Shown here: positions 1 through 7,589 of the stretch, piece after piece | Layout of the letters: each line of letters opens with the position of its first letter | Position numbering within the stretch: the first letter of the stretch is position 1 | Source of the DNA: Nitrospirota bacterium | GTDB lineage: Bacteria; Nitrospirota; Thermodesulfovibrionia; Thermodesulfovibrionales; JdFR-88 | Direction: 5' to 3' | Assembly (NCBI GenBank): GCA_021790695.1 | Contig: JAJYGJ010000053.1 | Coordinates: 1-15,508, forward strand | Length of the DNA: 15,508 bases | Translations under genes and position numbers: made by a program | Notes under the pieces: model-generated | Seen by the model: the letters and a program-made list of their open reading frames with translations, nothing else | Databases searched by the model: none | Told to the model about the DNA's origin: nothing

Positions 1-22
1 CCCGATTTTATCCGGTAGATAT

Positions 23-2749
23 TCATACGGTAGATCTTGAGAGGTCCGCGCCCGTCTTGCCCTTTGCCGCGGCCTGGGCCGCGGCCAGTTTGGCTATGGG
101 GATCCTGTATGGGGAGCAGCTCACGTAATTGAGGCCAATCCTGTGGCAAAACTCCACCGAACGGGGCTCTCCGCCGTGCTCGCCGCAGATGCCCATTTTC
201 ATGTCTTTCTTCGTCTTCCTGCCTTTTTCGACCGCGAGCTGCATGAGCTTGCCCACGCCGCCCTGGTCTATCGTGATGAAGGGATCGTCCTCCAGGATGC
301 CCTTTTCCACATAGGCGGGCAGAAACCTGCCGGCATCGTCCCTGGAAAGGCCGAATGTCGTTTGCGTAAGGTCGTTGGTGCCGAAGGAAAAGAAGTCTGC
401 CTCGCCGGCGATCTCATCGGCCGTAACGGCCGCCCTGGCCACCTCTATCATGGTGCCGACGGAATAAGCGACTTTGGTCTTCAATTGCTTCTGCACCTCT
501 TCGGCTACCCGGATGGTCATGCGCCTCAGCATCTTAAGCTCGTTTACATGCCCCACAAGGGGTATCATTATCTCGGGAGAGACCTTGACCTTCTCTTTTT
601 TAAGCTCGCAGGCGGCCTCCATGACGGCCCTCACCTGCATCTCGTAAATCTCCGGATAGGTGATGCCGAGGCGGCATCCCCTGTGCCCGAGCATGGGGTT
701 GAACTCGTGAAGGGCCTTGTTCCTGGTCTTCAGTCTTTCAAAGGGCACGCCCATCTCCCCGGCCAGTTCGGTCAGTTCTTCGTCGGTATGGGGCAGGAAC
801 TCATGAAGCGGCGGGTCCAGAAGCCTGATAGTCACCGGGAGGCCCTTCATCTCCCTGAATATGCCCTTAAAATCCCCTTTCTGCATGGGCAGGAGCTTTG
901 CCAGCGCCTTTTGCCTGCCTGCGGTGTCGTCCGCGAGTATCATCTCCCTTACGGCCTTGATCCTGTCGGCCTCGAAGAACATGTGCTCGGTCCTGCACAG
1001 GCCGATGCCCTCGGCGCCGAAGCCCATAGCGGTCGCGGCATCCTTCGGGGTGTCGGCGTTCGCCCAGACGCCCATCTTCCTCGCCTCATCGGCCCACTTC
1101 ATGATCGTCGCGAAATCCTTCGTCATCTCCGGCTGCACAAGCGGCGCCTCGCCCAGCATGACTTCGCCCGTGGTGCCGTTCAGGGTTATGAAGTCGCCTT
1201 CCCTTACGGTCGCCGCGCCCACGGTGAAGAATTTCATCTGAACGTCTATATCGAGTGCGCCGGCGCCCGCCACACAGCATTTGCCCATCCCACGGGCCAC
1301 GACCGCCGCGTGGGAGGTCATCCCGCCCCTCGCCGTGAGTATGCCCTGGGCGGCGTTCATGCCCCCTATGTCCTCCGGCGAAGTCTCCGGCCTCACCAGT
1401 ATGACCTTCTCCGCCTTCGCGGCCCATTTCTCGGCCTCATCCGCGGTGAAGACCACTTTGCCGATGGCCGCGCCCGGAGAGGCGGGGAGCCCCTTCGTAA
1501 GCACGCTCACCTTCGCCTTCGGGTCCACCATCGGGTGCAGAAGCTGATCCAGTTGCATCGGGTCGATCCTCAAAAGGGCCGTCTTTTTATCGATCTGCTT
1601 TTCCTTTACCAGGTCGATGGCTATCTTCAGGGCGGCCTTCGCCGTCCTCTTGCCGACCCTGGTCTGCAACATGTAGAGCCTGCCGTCCTGGACGGTGAAC
1701 TCCAGGTCCAGCATGTCCCTGTAATGTTTCTCGAGTTTGTTGTATATGCCGTTTAAGTCCTTGTAGGCCGCGGGCAGCCTGCGCTTAAGCTCGTCTATAT
1801 GGAGCGGCGTGCGTATGCCCGCCACCACGTCCTCGCCTTGGGCGTTGATGAGGCATTCCGCGAAGAAGCGCCTCTCGCCGGTCGAAGGGTCGCGAGTAAA
1901 CCCGACGCCGGTGCCCGAGTTGTCACCCATGTTTCCAAATACCATGGCCTGGACGTTGCAGGCGGTGCCCAGGTTGTCGGGTATGTCGTTGAGCTTCCTG
2001 TATTTTATCGCCCGCTCCCCGAACCAGGAGCCGAAAACGGCGTTTATGGCCATCTTTAACTGCTCGTACGGGTCTTCGGGGAAGCCGGAGCCGGTCTCTT
2101 TCTTGTATATTTCCTTATAGGTCTCGACAAGTCCCTTCAAGTTTCCGGCCGTGAGGTCGGTATCCTGGCTGAATCCCCTGCTTTTTTTCATCTCGTCTAG
2201 GGCGTCCTCGAACTCCTTCTTGCTTATGCCCATGACAATGCTGCCGAACATGCCTATGAACCGCCTGTAAGCGTCGTATGCGAACCTCTCGTTTCCAGTC
2301 TTTCGGATGATCGCCTGAAGTGTGTCGCGGTTAAGGCCAAGGTTCAAAACGGTGTCCATCATGCCGGGCATGGAGAATTTGGCCCCTGAACGCACCGAGA
2401 CAAGCAGGGGGTTTTGGGCGTCGCCGAATTTCATCCCCATCGCCTTTTCGACCTTCACGAGGTTTTTGAGCGCCTCTTCCCACATGCCCGCGGGATAGCG
2501 CTTGCCGCCTTCGAAAAATGCATTGCAGGCCTCTGTCGTGATCGTAAAACCGGCCGGCACCGGAAGCCCCAGCCTGCTCATCTCCGCAAGCCCGGCCCCT
2601 TTGCCGCCCAGAAGGGCCTTCATCTCGCCCTTGCCGTCGGCCTTGCCCATTCCAAAGAAATAAACCCATTTCTTCCCGGCCGGGGTCGTGCCGTCGGTTT
2701 TTTTTGCTTTTTTTACAGGGACTTTCCCAGCCTTTGACGCTATTGCCAT
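23..2749 (-). CDS. ppdK: Pyruvate, phosphate dikinase
   Basis: This enzyme reversibly converts pyruvate, ATP and phosphate to PEP, AMP and pyrophosphate in the cytoplasm, serving gluconeogenesis or PPi-linked glycolysis. The 908 residues have the full family order: an N-terminal ATP-grasp nucleotide domain (about 30-400, with GGKGAGLAEM near its start), a central phosphohistidine domain, and a C-terminal PEP/pyruvate barrel (about 560-890). The motif GGMTSHAAVVARG places the phosphorylated histidine at H480. The adjacent T478 is the position controlled by the PPDK regulatory protein in studied homologues. The catalytic cysteine lies in MGICGEHGGEP at C855. The ATG at 2749 is supported by GGAGGG seven bases upstream on the coding strand. 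The first 27 residues or so are a lysine-rich extension ahead of the usual start of the fold. The gene is monocistronic within the window, with its own candidate promoter. The family call is secure; the physiological direction is not readable from sequence. Confidence 0.97.
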   Translation of the reverse strand: MAIASKAGKVPVKKAKKTDGTTPAGKKWVYFFGMGKADGKGEMKALLGGKGAGLAEMSRLGLPVPAGFTITTEACNAFFEGGKRYPAGMWEEALKNLVKVEKAMGMKFGDAQNPLLVSVRSGAKFSMPGMMDTVLNLGLNRDTLQAIIRKTGNERFAYDAYRRFIGMFGSIVMGISKKEFEDALDEMKKSRGFSQDTDLTAGNLKGLVETYKEIYKKETGSGFPEDPYEQLKMAINAVFGSWFGERAIKYRKLNDIPDNLGTACNVQAMVFGNMGDNSGTGVGFTRDPSTGERRFFAECLINAQGEDVVAGIRTPLHIDELKRRLPAAYKDLNGIYNKLEKHYRDMLDLEFTVQDGRLYMLQTRVGKRTAKAALKIAIDLVKEKQIDKKTALLRIDPMQLDQLLHPMVDPKAKVSVLTKGLPASPGAAIGKVVFTADEAEKWAAKAEKVILVRPETSPEDIGGMNAAQGILTARGGMTSHAAVVARGMGKCCVAGAGALDIDVQMKFFTVGAATVREGDFITLNGTTGEVMLGEAPLVQPEMTKDFATIMKWADEARKMGVWANADTPKDAATAMGFGAEGIGLCRTEHMFFEADRIKAVREMILADDTAGRQKALAKLLPMQKGDFKGIFREMKGLPVTIRLLDPPLHEFLPHTDEELTELAGEMGVPFERLKTRNKALHEFNPMLGHRGCRLGITYPEIYEMQVRAVMEAACELKKEKVKVSPEIMIPLVGHVNELKMLRRMTIRVAEEVQKQLKTKVAYSVGTMIEVARAAVTADEIAGEADFFSFGTNDLTQTTFGLSRDDAGRFLPAYVEKGILEDDPFITIDQGGVGKLMQLAVEKGRKTKKDMKMGICGEHGGEPRSVEFCHRIGLNYVSCSPYRIPIAKLAAAQAAAKGKTGADLSRSTV

Positions 2750-2756
2750 CTAAAAT

Positions 2757-2762
2757 CCCTCC
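2757..2762 (-). promoter_or_regulatory. Shine-Dalgarno site of ppdK
   Basis: GGAGGG on the minus strand lies seven bases before the ATG at 2749. It fixes the start and so keeps the lysine-rich N-terminal extension in the protein. It is the strongest Shine-Dalgarno site among the minus-strand genes here. Confidence 0.8.
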
Positions 2763-2795
2763 AGAATTTAAATTAGAATTGCCCGGAATTTCATA

Positions 2796-2824
2796 AGTGT
2801 AACCTATAAGGCCGCGATTTTCAA
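2796..2824 (-). promoter_or_regulatory. Candidate sigma-70-type promoter of ppdK
   Basis: On the minus strand, TTGAAA (2819-2824, five of six matches to the -35 consensus) is followed by a 17-base spacer and TACACT (2796-2801, four of six matches to the -10 consensus). Transcription would start near 2789, giving a leader of about 40 bases that contains the Shine-Dalgarno site. The -35 box falls inside a tandem repeat (2820-2844). This is a pattern match only. Confidence 0.5.
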
Positions 2825-2844
2825 GCCGAACCTTCAATCGAACC
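2820..2844. repeat. Tandem 12-13-base repeat at the ppdK -35 region
   Basis: TTCAAGCCGAACC (2820-2832) is followed directly by TTCAATCGAACC (2833-2844). The first unit overlaps the candidate -35 box. Two adjacent near-identical units at a promoter could be an activator or repressor site, but no regulator is identified and chance is possible. Confidence 0.4.
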
Positions 2845-2902
2845 TTTATTCAGTAGTGTCTCAGTTCGGTTAATCCACGGGCAGATATTATTCCGGGGCG
2901 TT

Positions 2903-3107
2903 GGTATCTGCCCGCCCCTTTCATTCCGGTCGCCCCTGCCCCAAAAAGCCTGCGGGCTTTTTGGGGACCCCTTTGGCGGTTCCGGACGTATCCCTCCCGC
3001 CAAGGCGGGATTGAATCGTCTTCAGGGCGAAGCGCAAAGGGCTCGGCAGGATGCGGCGCTGCGTATCCGTCCTTGCTCCCTTCTTCAAGGGACAGCCAAT
3101 ATTATCC
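2903..3107 (-). repeat. MITE-like intergenic repeat, copy A (long form, inverted)
   Basis: On its minus strand this 205-base stretch matches copy C along its length, including GACGGATACGCAG, GCGCTTCGCCCTGAAGACG, TTCAATCCCGCC, GGCGGGA, GGATACG, CCGGAACCG and GGCTTTTTGGGG. The better-preserved terminal inverted repeat is GGTATCTGCCCGCCCCTTTC (2903-2922). The other end (about 3084-3107) is degenerate. The element contains a perfect 12-base-arm hairpin (2939-2966) and the palindrome TCCCGCCAAGGCGGGA (2995-3010), bracketed by CGGTTC (2977-2982) and GAATCG (3013-3018), which can pair with one G-U. It has no coding potential and lies between ppdK and the 3' end of metG. Confidence 0.75.
2939..2966. 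repeat. Perfect 12-base inverted repeat with a 4-base loop inside copy A
   Basis: CCCCAAAAAGCC (2939-2950), loop TGCG, then GGCTTTTTGGGG (2955-2966). The T-run lies inside the stem and is followed by G, so this is not a standard intrinsic terminator on either strand. Copy C has the same hairpin (14357-14384) with a different loop and one extra A. Copies B and D lack it. Confidence 0.8.
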
Positions 3108-3151
3108 GGGGGCGTTTGTATCCGCCCGCTCTTATGTGATGAGGGGCAGCC

Positions 3152-3307
3152 CATACCTGCCTGTTTCATGAGTGAGGGGAAAGGCCGACGGACGAGAGAC
3201 GGCGCGTCCGAAAAAACCGGGGTGATCGCTCTTTAAAACGTTTAAATGGATCTTTTGAGTTACGCCCGGAACGGCCGCCCCCGAATGAATAGGGCAGGCA
3301 GGTAAAT
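3152..3307 (+). repeat. MITE-like intergenic repeat, copy D (short form, diverged)
   Basis: This stretch aligns end to end with copy B in the same orientation. It shares a left end of the type ATACCTGCCTG, a central GACGGA, then CGCTCT followed by an A-rich stretch, TACGCCCGGAAC, and a right end AGGGCAGGCAGGTA. Its ends are a perfect 10-base inverted repeat TACCTGCCTG (3154-3163 and 3295-3304). It lacks the roughly 45-base hairpin segment of copies A and C. The outer stem is CGTTT (3239-3243) with GAACG (3269-3273), one base pair shorter on both sides than in B and C. It lies just past copy A in the opposite orientation, so the two form a back-to-back pair. Confidence 0.6.
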
Positions 3308-3354
3308 GGGCTCTGGGAACAAGCGGATACCGGCACGGCCCCCACCCTTTGTTT

Positions 3355-5439
3355 TTACTTTATTTTCGCCCCGGGTTTGATATCCCTGTCGGCCGTAAGG
3401 ACGGAAAGGGTGCCGTCGGCGTCGGTCGCGGCAAGTAGCATACCCCTTGATTCGAGCCCCATAAGCCTTGCGGGTTTCAGATTGGCCACTATTATGACCG
3501 TCTTTCCCTCAAGCTCTTCCGGGCTGTATTTTTTCCCTATGCCCGCGATTACCTGCCTCGGCGCTTCCTCTCCCAGGTCCACTTCGAGCCGGAGGAGCTT
3601 GTTTGAGCCTTTTACAGCCTCCGCCCTTAAAACTTTGCCTGCCTTAAGCTCGGTTTTTGCGAAGTCTTCCATGCCGATAAGGTTTCCATTGTCGCTTTTT
3701 TGCGTCTCCGCAACTTCGTTTGCCTTCGCCTCCTGCATCTTCAGGGTCTCCTTCTTTATCTCTACTTTTTCGGTCGATGTTATTTTTTCGGTAATAGTCA
3801 CGATCCTAGGGAAGAGCGCGCCCCCTTTTTTCACTTTCAAACCCGCAATCGGATAGCCTCCCCATTCGAAGTGTCCGGGGTTTTTCCGGATGTCTTCCTC
3901 TACTTTTTCTTCCATTCCCAGTTGCCTCCATATCTCCCGGGCCGAAGAGGGCATTATGGGATAGACATATATAGCAATCACCCTCAGGGATTCGGCAAAG
4001 GTATAGAGAAGGTTTGATAAGGTATCCCCGTCCTTTTCTTTCCATGGGGCCGAGTCTTCTATGCATTTATTGACCCGTCTGACCGCGATTTCCCATAGTT
4101 GGCTGAGGGCGGCATAAAAGTTCATCTCCCCGATATGTCTTTCATATGTCCGGTCTTCTTCCAGGGACAAAAAGCCGTCTTGCACGTCCCCCTCCAACAC
4201 CAGTTCATGAGCGGTCCCATCGATTTCTTTATACTGTTTGCGTCTGAATTTCGTTGTCAACGGACCGGGTATTACGCCGCCCCTGTATTTCTCTATCATG
4301 GTAAGCGTCCTTGAAAGAAGGTTTCCAAGGTCGTTCGCAAGGTCGGTATTGAAGCGGTTTATGAACGCCGATTTGGAAAAATCGCCATCATGGCCGAAAG
4401 GTATCTCCCTCATGAGGAAGTACCTGAAGGCGTCCGCCCCGTATTCCCCGCAGATTTCAGCCGGGTCCACGACGTTGCCCACGGACTTTGACATCTTTTT
4501 CCCCTCGATGGTCCACCATCCGTGGGCGAAGATCGTCCCCGGAAGCGCAAGACCCAGGGCCATCAGCATGCAGGACCAGTAAACGGCGTGGGTGGTGAGG
4601 ATGTCTTTTCCGATGAGGTGCGCGTCCGCCGGCCACCAACTGGCATCATGGGGCGCGAGATATTGCGGCCCGGAATAGTAATTGACCAGCGCGTCGAACC
4701 ACACATAAGTTACGAATTCCTCGTCGAAGGGAAGCGGGATTCCCCAGGCGAGCCTTTTTTTCGGCCTCGATATGCAGAGGTCCCCCAGGGGCTGGCTTTT
4801 CAAAAACCCCAGGACCTCGTTTCTCCTGGTATCGGGCCGGATATAGGAGGGATTTCCAATATAGGCGATATTTCCCATGGAAAAGGACTTCCCCTCGATG
4901 TAGTCGATCAGACAGTTCTGGTATCTGGACATGAGGAAAAAGTAGTTCTGCTCCTCGATCTTCTCCACGTCCCTTCCGCAGTCGGGGCATTTGCCTTCGA
5001 TCAAGTCTTTTTCGGTCCAGAACCTCTCATCCGGTGTGCAGTACCAGCCCGTATAAGACCGCTTCTCTATGAGCCCCCCGTCCCAAAGTCTTTGGAGCAG
5101 TTCCCGGACGATTTTTTTATGCTCGGGGTCGGTCGTGCGGATAAAGCCGTCATAGGAGATATCGAGGGTCTTCCATAGAGTTTTAAAATTTTCGACCATC
5201 CGGTCGGCATGCGCCTTTGGCGAAAGTCCCCTGGCCTCGGCCGCCTTCTGGACCTTTTGCCCGTGCTCGTCAGTGCCCGTAAGGAAGAACACCGGAAGGC
5301 CCCGCATCCGGTTATGGCGGGCCAGGATGTCGGCGGCTATGGTCGTATAGGCATGCCCGATGTGGGGGATGTCGTTAACGTAATAGATAGGGGTGGTTAT
5401 ATAGAAACCGCGACCGGCTTTCCGTTTGCCGGGGGTCAT
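3355..5439 (-). CDS. metG: Methionyl-tRNA synthetase with C-terminal tRNA-binding domain
   Basis: This class I synthetase charges initiator and elongator tRNA with methionine. The ATG at 5439 overlaps the ricT stop as ATGA; the longer reading back to 5721 is only antiparallel-free overlap with the ricT tail and is arginine- and proline-rich noise. The 694-residue protein has HIGH at 26-29, KMSKS at 315-319, an anticodon-binding helical domain, and a C-terminal Trbp111/EMAP-like OB-fold (about 590-694). The zinc-knuckle region reads CTPD at 134-137 and CPDC at 151-154, so the second usual cysteine is aspartate D137. About 13 residues (KSFSMGNIAYIGN, 184-196) look inserted before the conserved RRNEVLGFL. 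No clear Shine-Dalgarno site is seen, which fits coupling to ricT. It is the last gene of holB-ricT-metG; no clear intrinsic terminator follows. Confidence 0.96.
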   Translation of the reverse strand: MTPGKRKAGRGFYITTPIYYVNDIPHIGHAYTTIAADILARHNRMRGLPVFFLTGTDEHGQKVQKAAEARGLSPKAHADRMVENFKTLWKTLDISYDGFIRTTDPEHKKIVRELLQRLWDGGLIEKRSYTGWYCTPDERFWTEKDLIEGKCPDCGRDVEKIEEQNYFFLMSRYQNCLIDYIEGKSFSMGNIAYIGNPSYIRPDTRRNEVLGFLKSQPLGDLCISRPKKRLAWGIPLPFDEEFVTYVWFDALVNYYSGPQYLAPHDASWWPADAHLIGKDILTTHAVYWSCMLMALGLALPGTIFAHGWWTIEGKKMSKSVGNVVDPAEICGEYGADAFRYFLMREIPFGHDGDFSKSAFINRFNTDLANDLGNLLSRTLTMIEKYRGGVIPGPLTTKFRRKQYKEIDGTAHELVLEGDVQDGFLSLEEDRTYERHIGEMNFYAALSQLWEIAVRRVNKCIEDSAPWKEKDGDTLSNLLYTFAESLRVIAIYVYPIMPSSAREIWRQLGMEEKVEEDIRKNPGHFEWGGYPIAGLKVKKGGALFPRIVTITEKITSTEKVEIKKETLKMQEAKANEVAETQKSDNGNLIGMEDFAKTELKAGKVLRAEAVKGSNKLLRLEVDLGEEAPRQVIAGIGKKYSPEELEGKTVIIVANLKPARLMGLESRGMLLAATDADGTLSVLTADRDIKPGAKIK

Positions 5440-6512
5440 CCGTTTTTTCCGGTTCCGGGAGCCTCGGGGGATGTATCGGAGTTGGGAGATTCCGCCTTTT
5501 TGCCCCCGTTGCGCCCCCGCTTCCTCCACCTTCTTTTTCTTTTCCGCCTGTTCGGGGCCGCCTCCGCGCCTCCGGCTTCGGCGCCCTGCCCGGCCTGCTC
5601 CGGGGTCCCCGCCGCCGCGGAATGCCCGGACTGCCCGGACGGGGGCGACGGCTGACGGAGGGTCTCTTCCGCGGCCCCGGGGGAGGCGGCACGGCGCTGC
5701 GGCCCGTGTTCGGTGCGCCATTTTTTACGGGTATGAGGCACGTTGATTTCAGGCCGTTCGCGCGCGGGGGAAATTTCCGGCGAAATTCCCGGAGTGGGGG
5801 GGGCCGCCTCCTCTTCGATCAATTCCAATTCCTCCCCGGCCCCTGCCTCTTTCCCGGCCTGCACCGTCTTCGGGTTCGCGTATTCGTAGCCAAGGCAGCA
5901 CATCAGTCTTCCGCAGATGCCCGAGAGCTTGCCCGTGTTCAGGACAAGTTCCTGCTTTTTGGCCATCTTTATCGATATGGGGGCGAAGTCCACAAGAAAG
6001 GAGCTGCAGCAGAGCTGCCTGCCGCAAAGGCCCAGCCCGCCGGTCATCTTCGCCTCATCCCTCACGCCGATCTGCCTCATCTCTATGCGCGTGCGGAATC
6101 TCTGCGCCAGGTCCTTGACCAGTTCCCTGAAGTCGATCCTCTTTTCGGCGATGAAATAGAAGATTATCCTTTTTCTGTCCAGCGTGGCCTCGGTGCGTAT
6201 GAGCTTCATCTGGAGCCCCCGCGCCATCACACGCTCGCGGCAAAAGACAAACGCCTCTTTTTCGACGCCGGCGTTCGCCCTGCCCTCCCTAATGTCTTCC
6301 TCGGTGGCGAGCCTGAGCACTTTTTTATATTCCGCGCTCCCGCCGGCGGCCTCGCCACTGGTGGCCCCGGATTTGCGGACCACCCGCCCGAGCGAAAGGC
6401 CCATCTCCGATTCCACGACCACCATGTCGCCTGGATTGATCTCGATCCCTGCGGTATCGAAAGCATAAAGCTTGCCGCACGGTTTGAACCTTATGCCAAC
6501 GACTTCAGCCAT
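5436..6512 (-). CDS. ricT: PSP1-domain regulatory protein of the RicT (YaaT) family
   Basis: In Bacillus, RicT works with RicA and RicF in an Fe-S-containing complex that controls RNase Y-dependent RNA processing; in most Gram-negatives the role is unproven. The PSP1 fold covers about residues 1-215. It has the family cysteine clusters CGRQLCC (C163, C168, C169) and CGRLMCC (C200, C205, C206), four of which probably bind a cluster. Residues from about 230 to 358 are a low-complexity tail rich in P, E, A, G and S, with a basic aromatic patch RRKRKRRWRKRGR at 322-334. The gene starts 11 bases after the holB stop and ends in an ATGA overlap with metG, so translation is probably coupled along the operon. 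The upstream Shine-Dalgarno signal is poor. The family assignment is firm; function in this organism is inferred. Confidence 0.92.
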   Translation of the reverse strand: MAEVVGIRFKPCGKLYAFDTAGIEINPGDMVVVESEMGLSLGRVVRKSGATSGEAAGGSAEYKKVLRLATEEDIREGRANAGVEKEAFVFCRERVMARGLQMKLIRTEATLDRKRIIFYFIAEKRIDFRELVKDLAQRFRTRIEMRQIGVRDEAKMTGGLGLCGRQLCCSSFLVDFAPISIKMAKKQELVLNTGKLSGICGRLMCCLGYEYANPKTVQAGKEAGAGEELELIEEEAAPPTPGISPEISPARERPEINVPHTRKKWRTEHGPQRRAASPGAAEETLRQPSPPSGQSGHSAAAGTPEQAGQGAEAGGAEAAPNRRKRKRRWRKRGRNGGKKAESPNSDTSPEAPGTGKNG

Positions 6513-6523
6513 CAGTTTCAGCT

Positions 6524-7555
6524 TTACCCCCCGTTTTCAAGCCTGCTTAACAGGCCCGCCGTGTAATTCCACAAGATGGATTTATTGGGGTTATAAACCA
6601 GGCTTTTCCTGATGCCGGCAACCCCGTGATAACAATCTATTATAACCTCTTTTTTTGCGGACCTGCCTAGGGACTTCAGTTTTTCCGGCCATCCCGGAAC
6701 GCCCGGGGCGGGGGCGGCGCCCAGGAGCAGGTCCTCCCTGCCCGTCGAGTTCAAAACGAGGGCGTCCCGCAGGAAAAGCTCAAGGCCGTCCATGAACTCC
6801 TCTATCTCCTCTTTGTCGGACCATGAAGGGTTTCTGGAACCCTCAAGCATCCCCATGAGGGATTTTATAAATTCCCGCCTTTTCCTGAGGGCGTCTTCTC
6901 CGCTTTCGATCGCCAGGCCGGGCCTGCCCATCGAAAGCCCGATCAGGGCGCGGCGTTTTTCCGGGTCCTTCACCCTGTCTTCAAGCAGGGATTCCATCTG
7001 GCTTGCGGACAGAGGCTTGAACCTCAAGGCCAGACACCTGGACCTCACGGTCTCGGGGAGCCTTTCGGGGCTGGAGCTTACAAGGACTATGACGCTTTCC
7101 GGGGGCGGCTCCTCGAGACATTTCAGAAACGCGTTTGACGCCCTGACGTTCATGAGATGGGCTTCGTCCACGATTGCCGCCTTATATCCGCCCTCATACG
7201 GGCGGAAAGACAGGGACTCTTCGAGTTTCCTTATCTCCTCTATCTTTATGACGCCTTTTTCAGGCCTGATGATGACCACGTCCGGGTGCGACCCCGCCTC
7301 GATGCGCGCGCAGGCGGGGCAATGATCGCAGGCGTCTGCCGCGTCTTTGCCTCCAGCCGGCCCCTTTTCCTCCACGCCGGGGAAGTCCGCGGGCCGCCGG
7401 CAGTTCAGGGCCTTCACGAAGTTCAGGGCCGTAAAGAATTTGCCCGCGCCGGAGGGCCCGTGGAAAAGATACGCGGAGGCCGCCTTGCGGTTCAAAACGG
7501 CGCTTTTGAGCGCTTCCACAACGCCCGCCTGCCCGATGACGTCTCTCAATGCCAT
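6524..7555 (-). CDS. holB: DNA polymerase III delta' clamp-loader subunit
   Basis: This is an AAA+ subunit of the clamp loader that opens and places the beta sliding clamp. The 343-residue protein has a Walker A-like GPSGAGKF at 33-40, a Walker B DEAH at 130-133, and the SRC arginine-finger motif at 172-174. A probable zinc module is formed by C52, C76, C79 and C82, with about 23 residues between the first and second cysteines, longer than usual for the family. The residue after the Walker A lysine is F40, not Ser/Thr, so ATP hydrolysis at this site is doubtful; delta' sites are often degenerate. The SRC motif, Walker deviation and linkage to ricT favour delta' over DnaX. No Shine-Dalgarno site precedes the ATG at 7555. 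First gene of the operon; the tmk gene often found upstream is absent. Confidence 0.9.
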   Translation of the reverse strand: MALRDVIGQAGVVEALKSAVLNRKAASAYLFHGPSGAGKFFTALNFVKALNCRRPADFPGVEEKGPAGGKDAADACDHCPACARIEAGSHPDVVIIRPEKGVIKIEEIRKLEESLSFRPYEGGYKAAIVDEAHLMNVRASNAFLKCLEEPPPESVIVLVSSSPERLPETVRSRCLALRFKPLSASQMESLLEDRVKDPEKRRALIGLSMGRPGLAIESGEDALRKRREFIKSLMGMLEGSRNPSWSDKEEIEEFMDGLELFLRDALVLNSTGREDLLLGAAPAPGVPGWPEKLKSLGRSAKKEVIIDCYHGVAGIRKSLVYNPNKSILWNYTAGLLSRLENGG

Positions 7556-7562
7556 GAATTAG

Positions 7563-7574
7563 GATAGCATGTAA
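7563..7574 (-). promoter_or_regulatory. Weak candidate extended -10 promoter of holB
   Basis: Minus strand TGCTATCCT (TGn plus a four-of-six -10 match) ends about five bases before the holB ATG. There is no convincing -35 box. If real, transcription would begin at or next to the start codon, giving a leaderless mRNA, which agrees with the missing Shine-Dalgarno site. Confidence 0.25.
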
Positions 7575-7589
7575 AGGCGGTGCGGGGGA

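Larger units (their letters stand above)
2885..3131. repeat. Direct repeat pair overlapping and flanking copy A
   Basis: The 34-base segment 2885-2918 (ATATTATTCCGGGGCGTTGG, then TATCTGCCCGCCCC) recurs at 3099-3131 as ATATTATCCGGGGGCGTTTG, then TATCCGCCCGCTC, same strand, 214 bases away. Each holds one terminal-repeat motif plus outer flank. The second therefore looks like an orphan element end lying between copies A and D. Confidence 0.6.

Noticed and set aside
143..1756. A 537-codon open frame antisense to ppdK, and similar long antisense frames at 5622-6566, 8530-9531, 10371-11603 and 11560-12909
   Set aside because: Each lies wholly or mostly opposite a well-supported gene. They are expected by-products of high GC at third codon positions, and their products are of low complexity and show no recognisable motifs.
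2939..2966. Hairpin in copy A as an intrinsic terminator
   Set aside because: The T-run is inside the stem and followed by GGGG, not at the 3' foot of a GC-rich stem. It is also about 400 bases past the metG stop and upstream of ppdK.
3051..3236. A 61-codon plus-strand frame, and a 64-codon minus-strand frame at 9551-9745, whose products share a similar stretch (MRRCVSV / MQRCVSV)
   Set aside because: The similarity comes from the shared repeat DNA read in matching frames. Both frames lack ribosome binding sites and extend outside the repeat into unrelated sequence.
3232..3246. TTTAAAACGTTTAAA as a regulatory palindrome
   Set aside because: It lies inside diverged repeat copy D, more than 100 bases past the metG stop, with no promoter-bearing gene nearby for it to control.
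2903..3307. CRISPR array or integron attC sites
   Set aside because: There are no regularly spaced short repeats with unique spacers, no cas or integrase genes, and the copies are dispersed and diverged.
5440..5721. A longer metG reading starting at 5721
   Set aside because: The extra 94 residues are arginine-, glycine- and proline-rich, overlap the ricT tail in another frame, and precede the normal MetG N-terminus. The ATG at 5439 gives an ATGA junction and the expected length.
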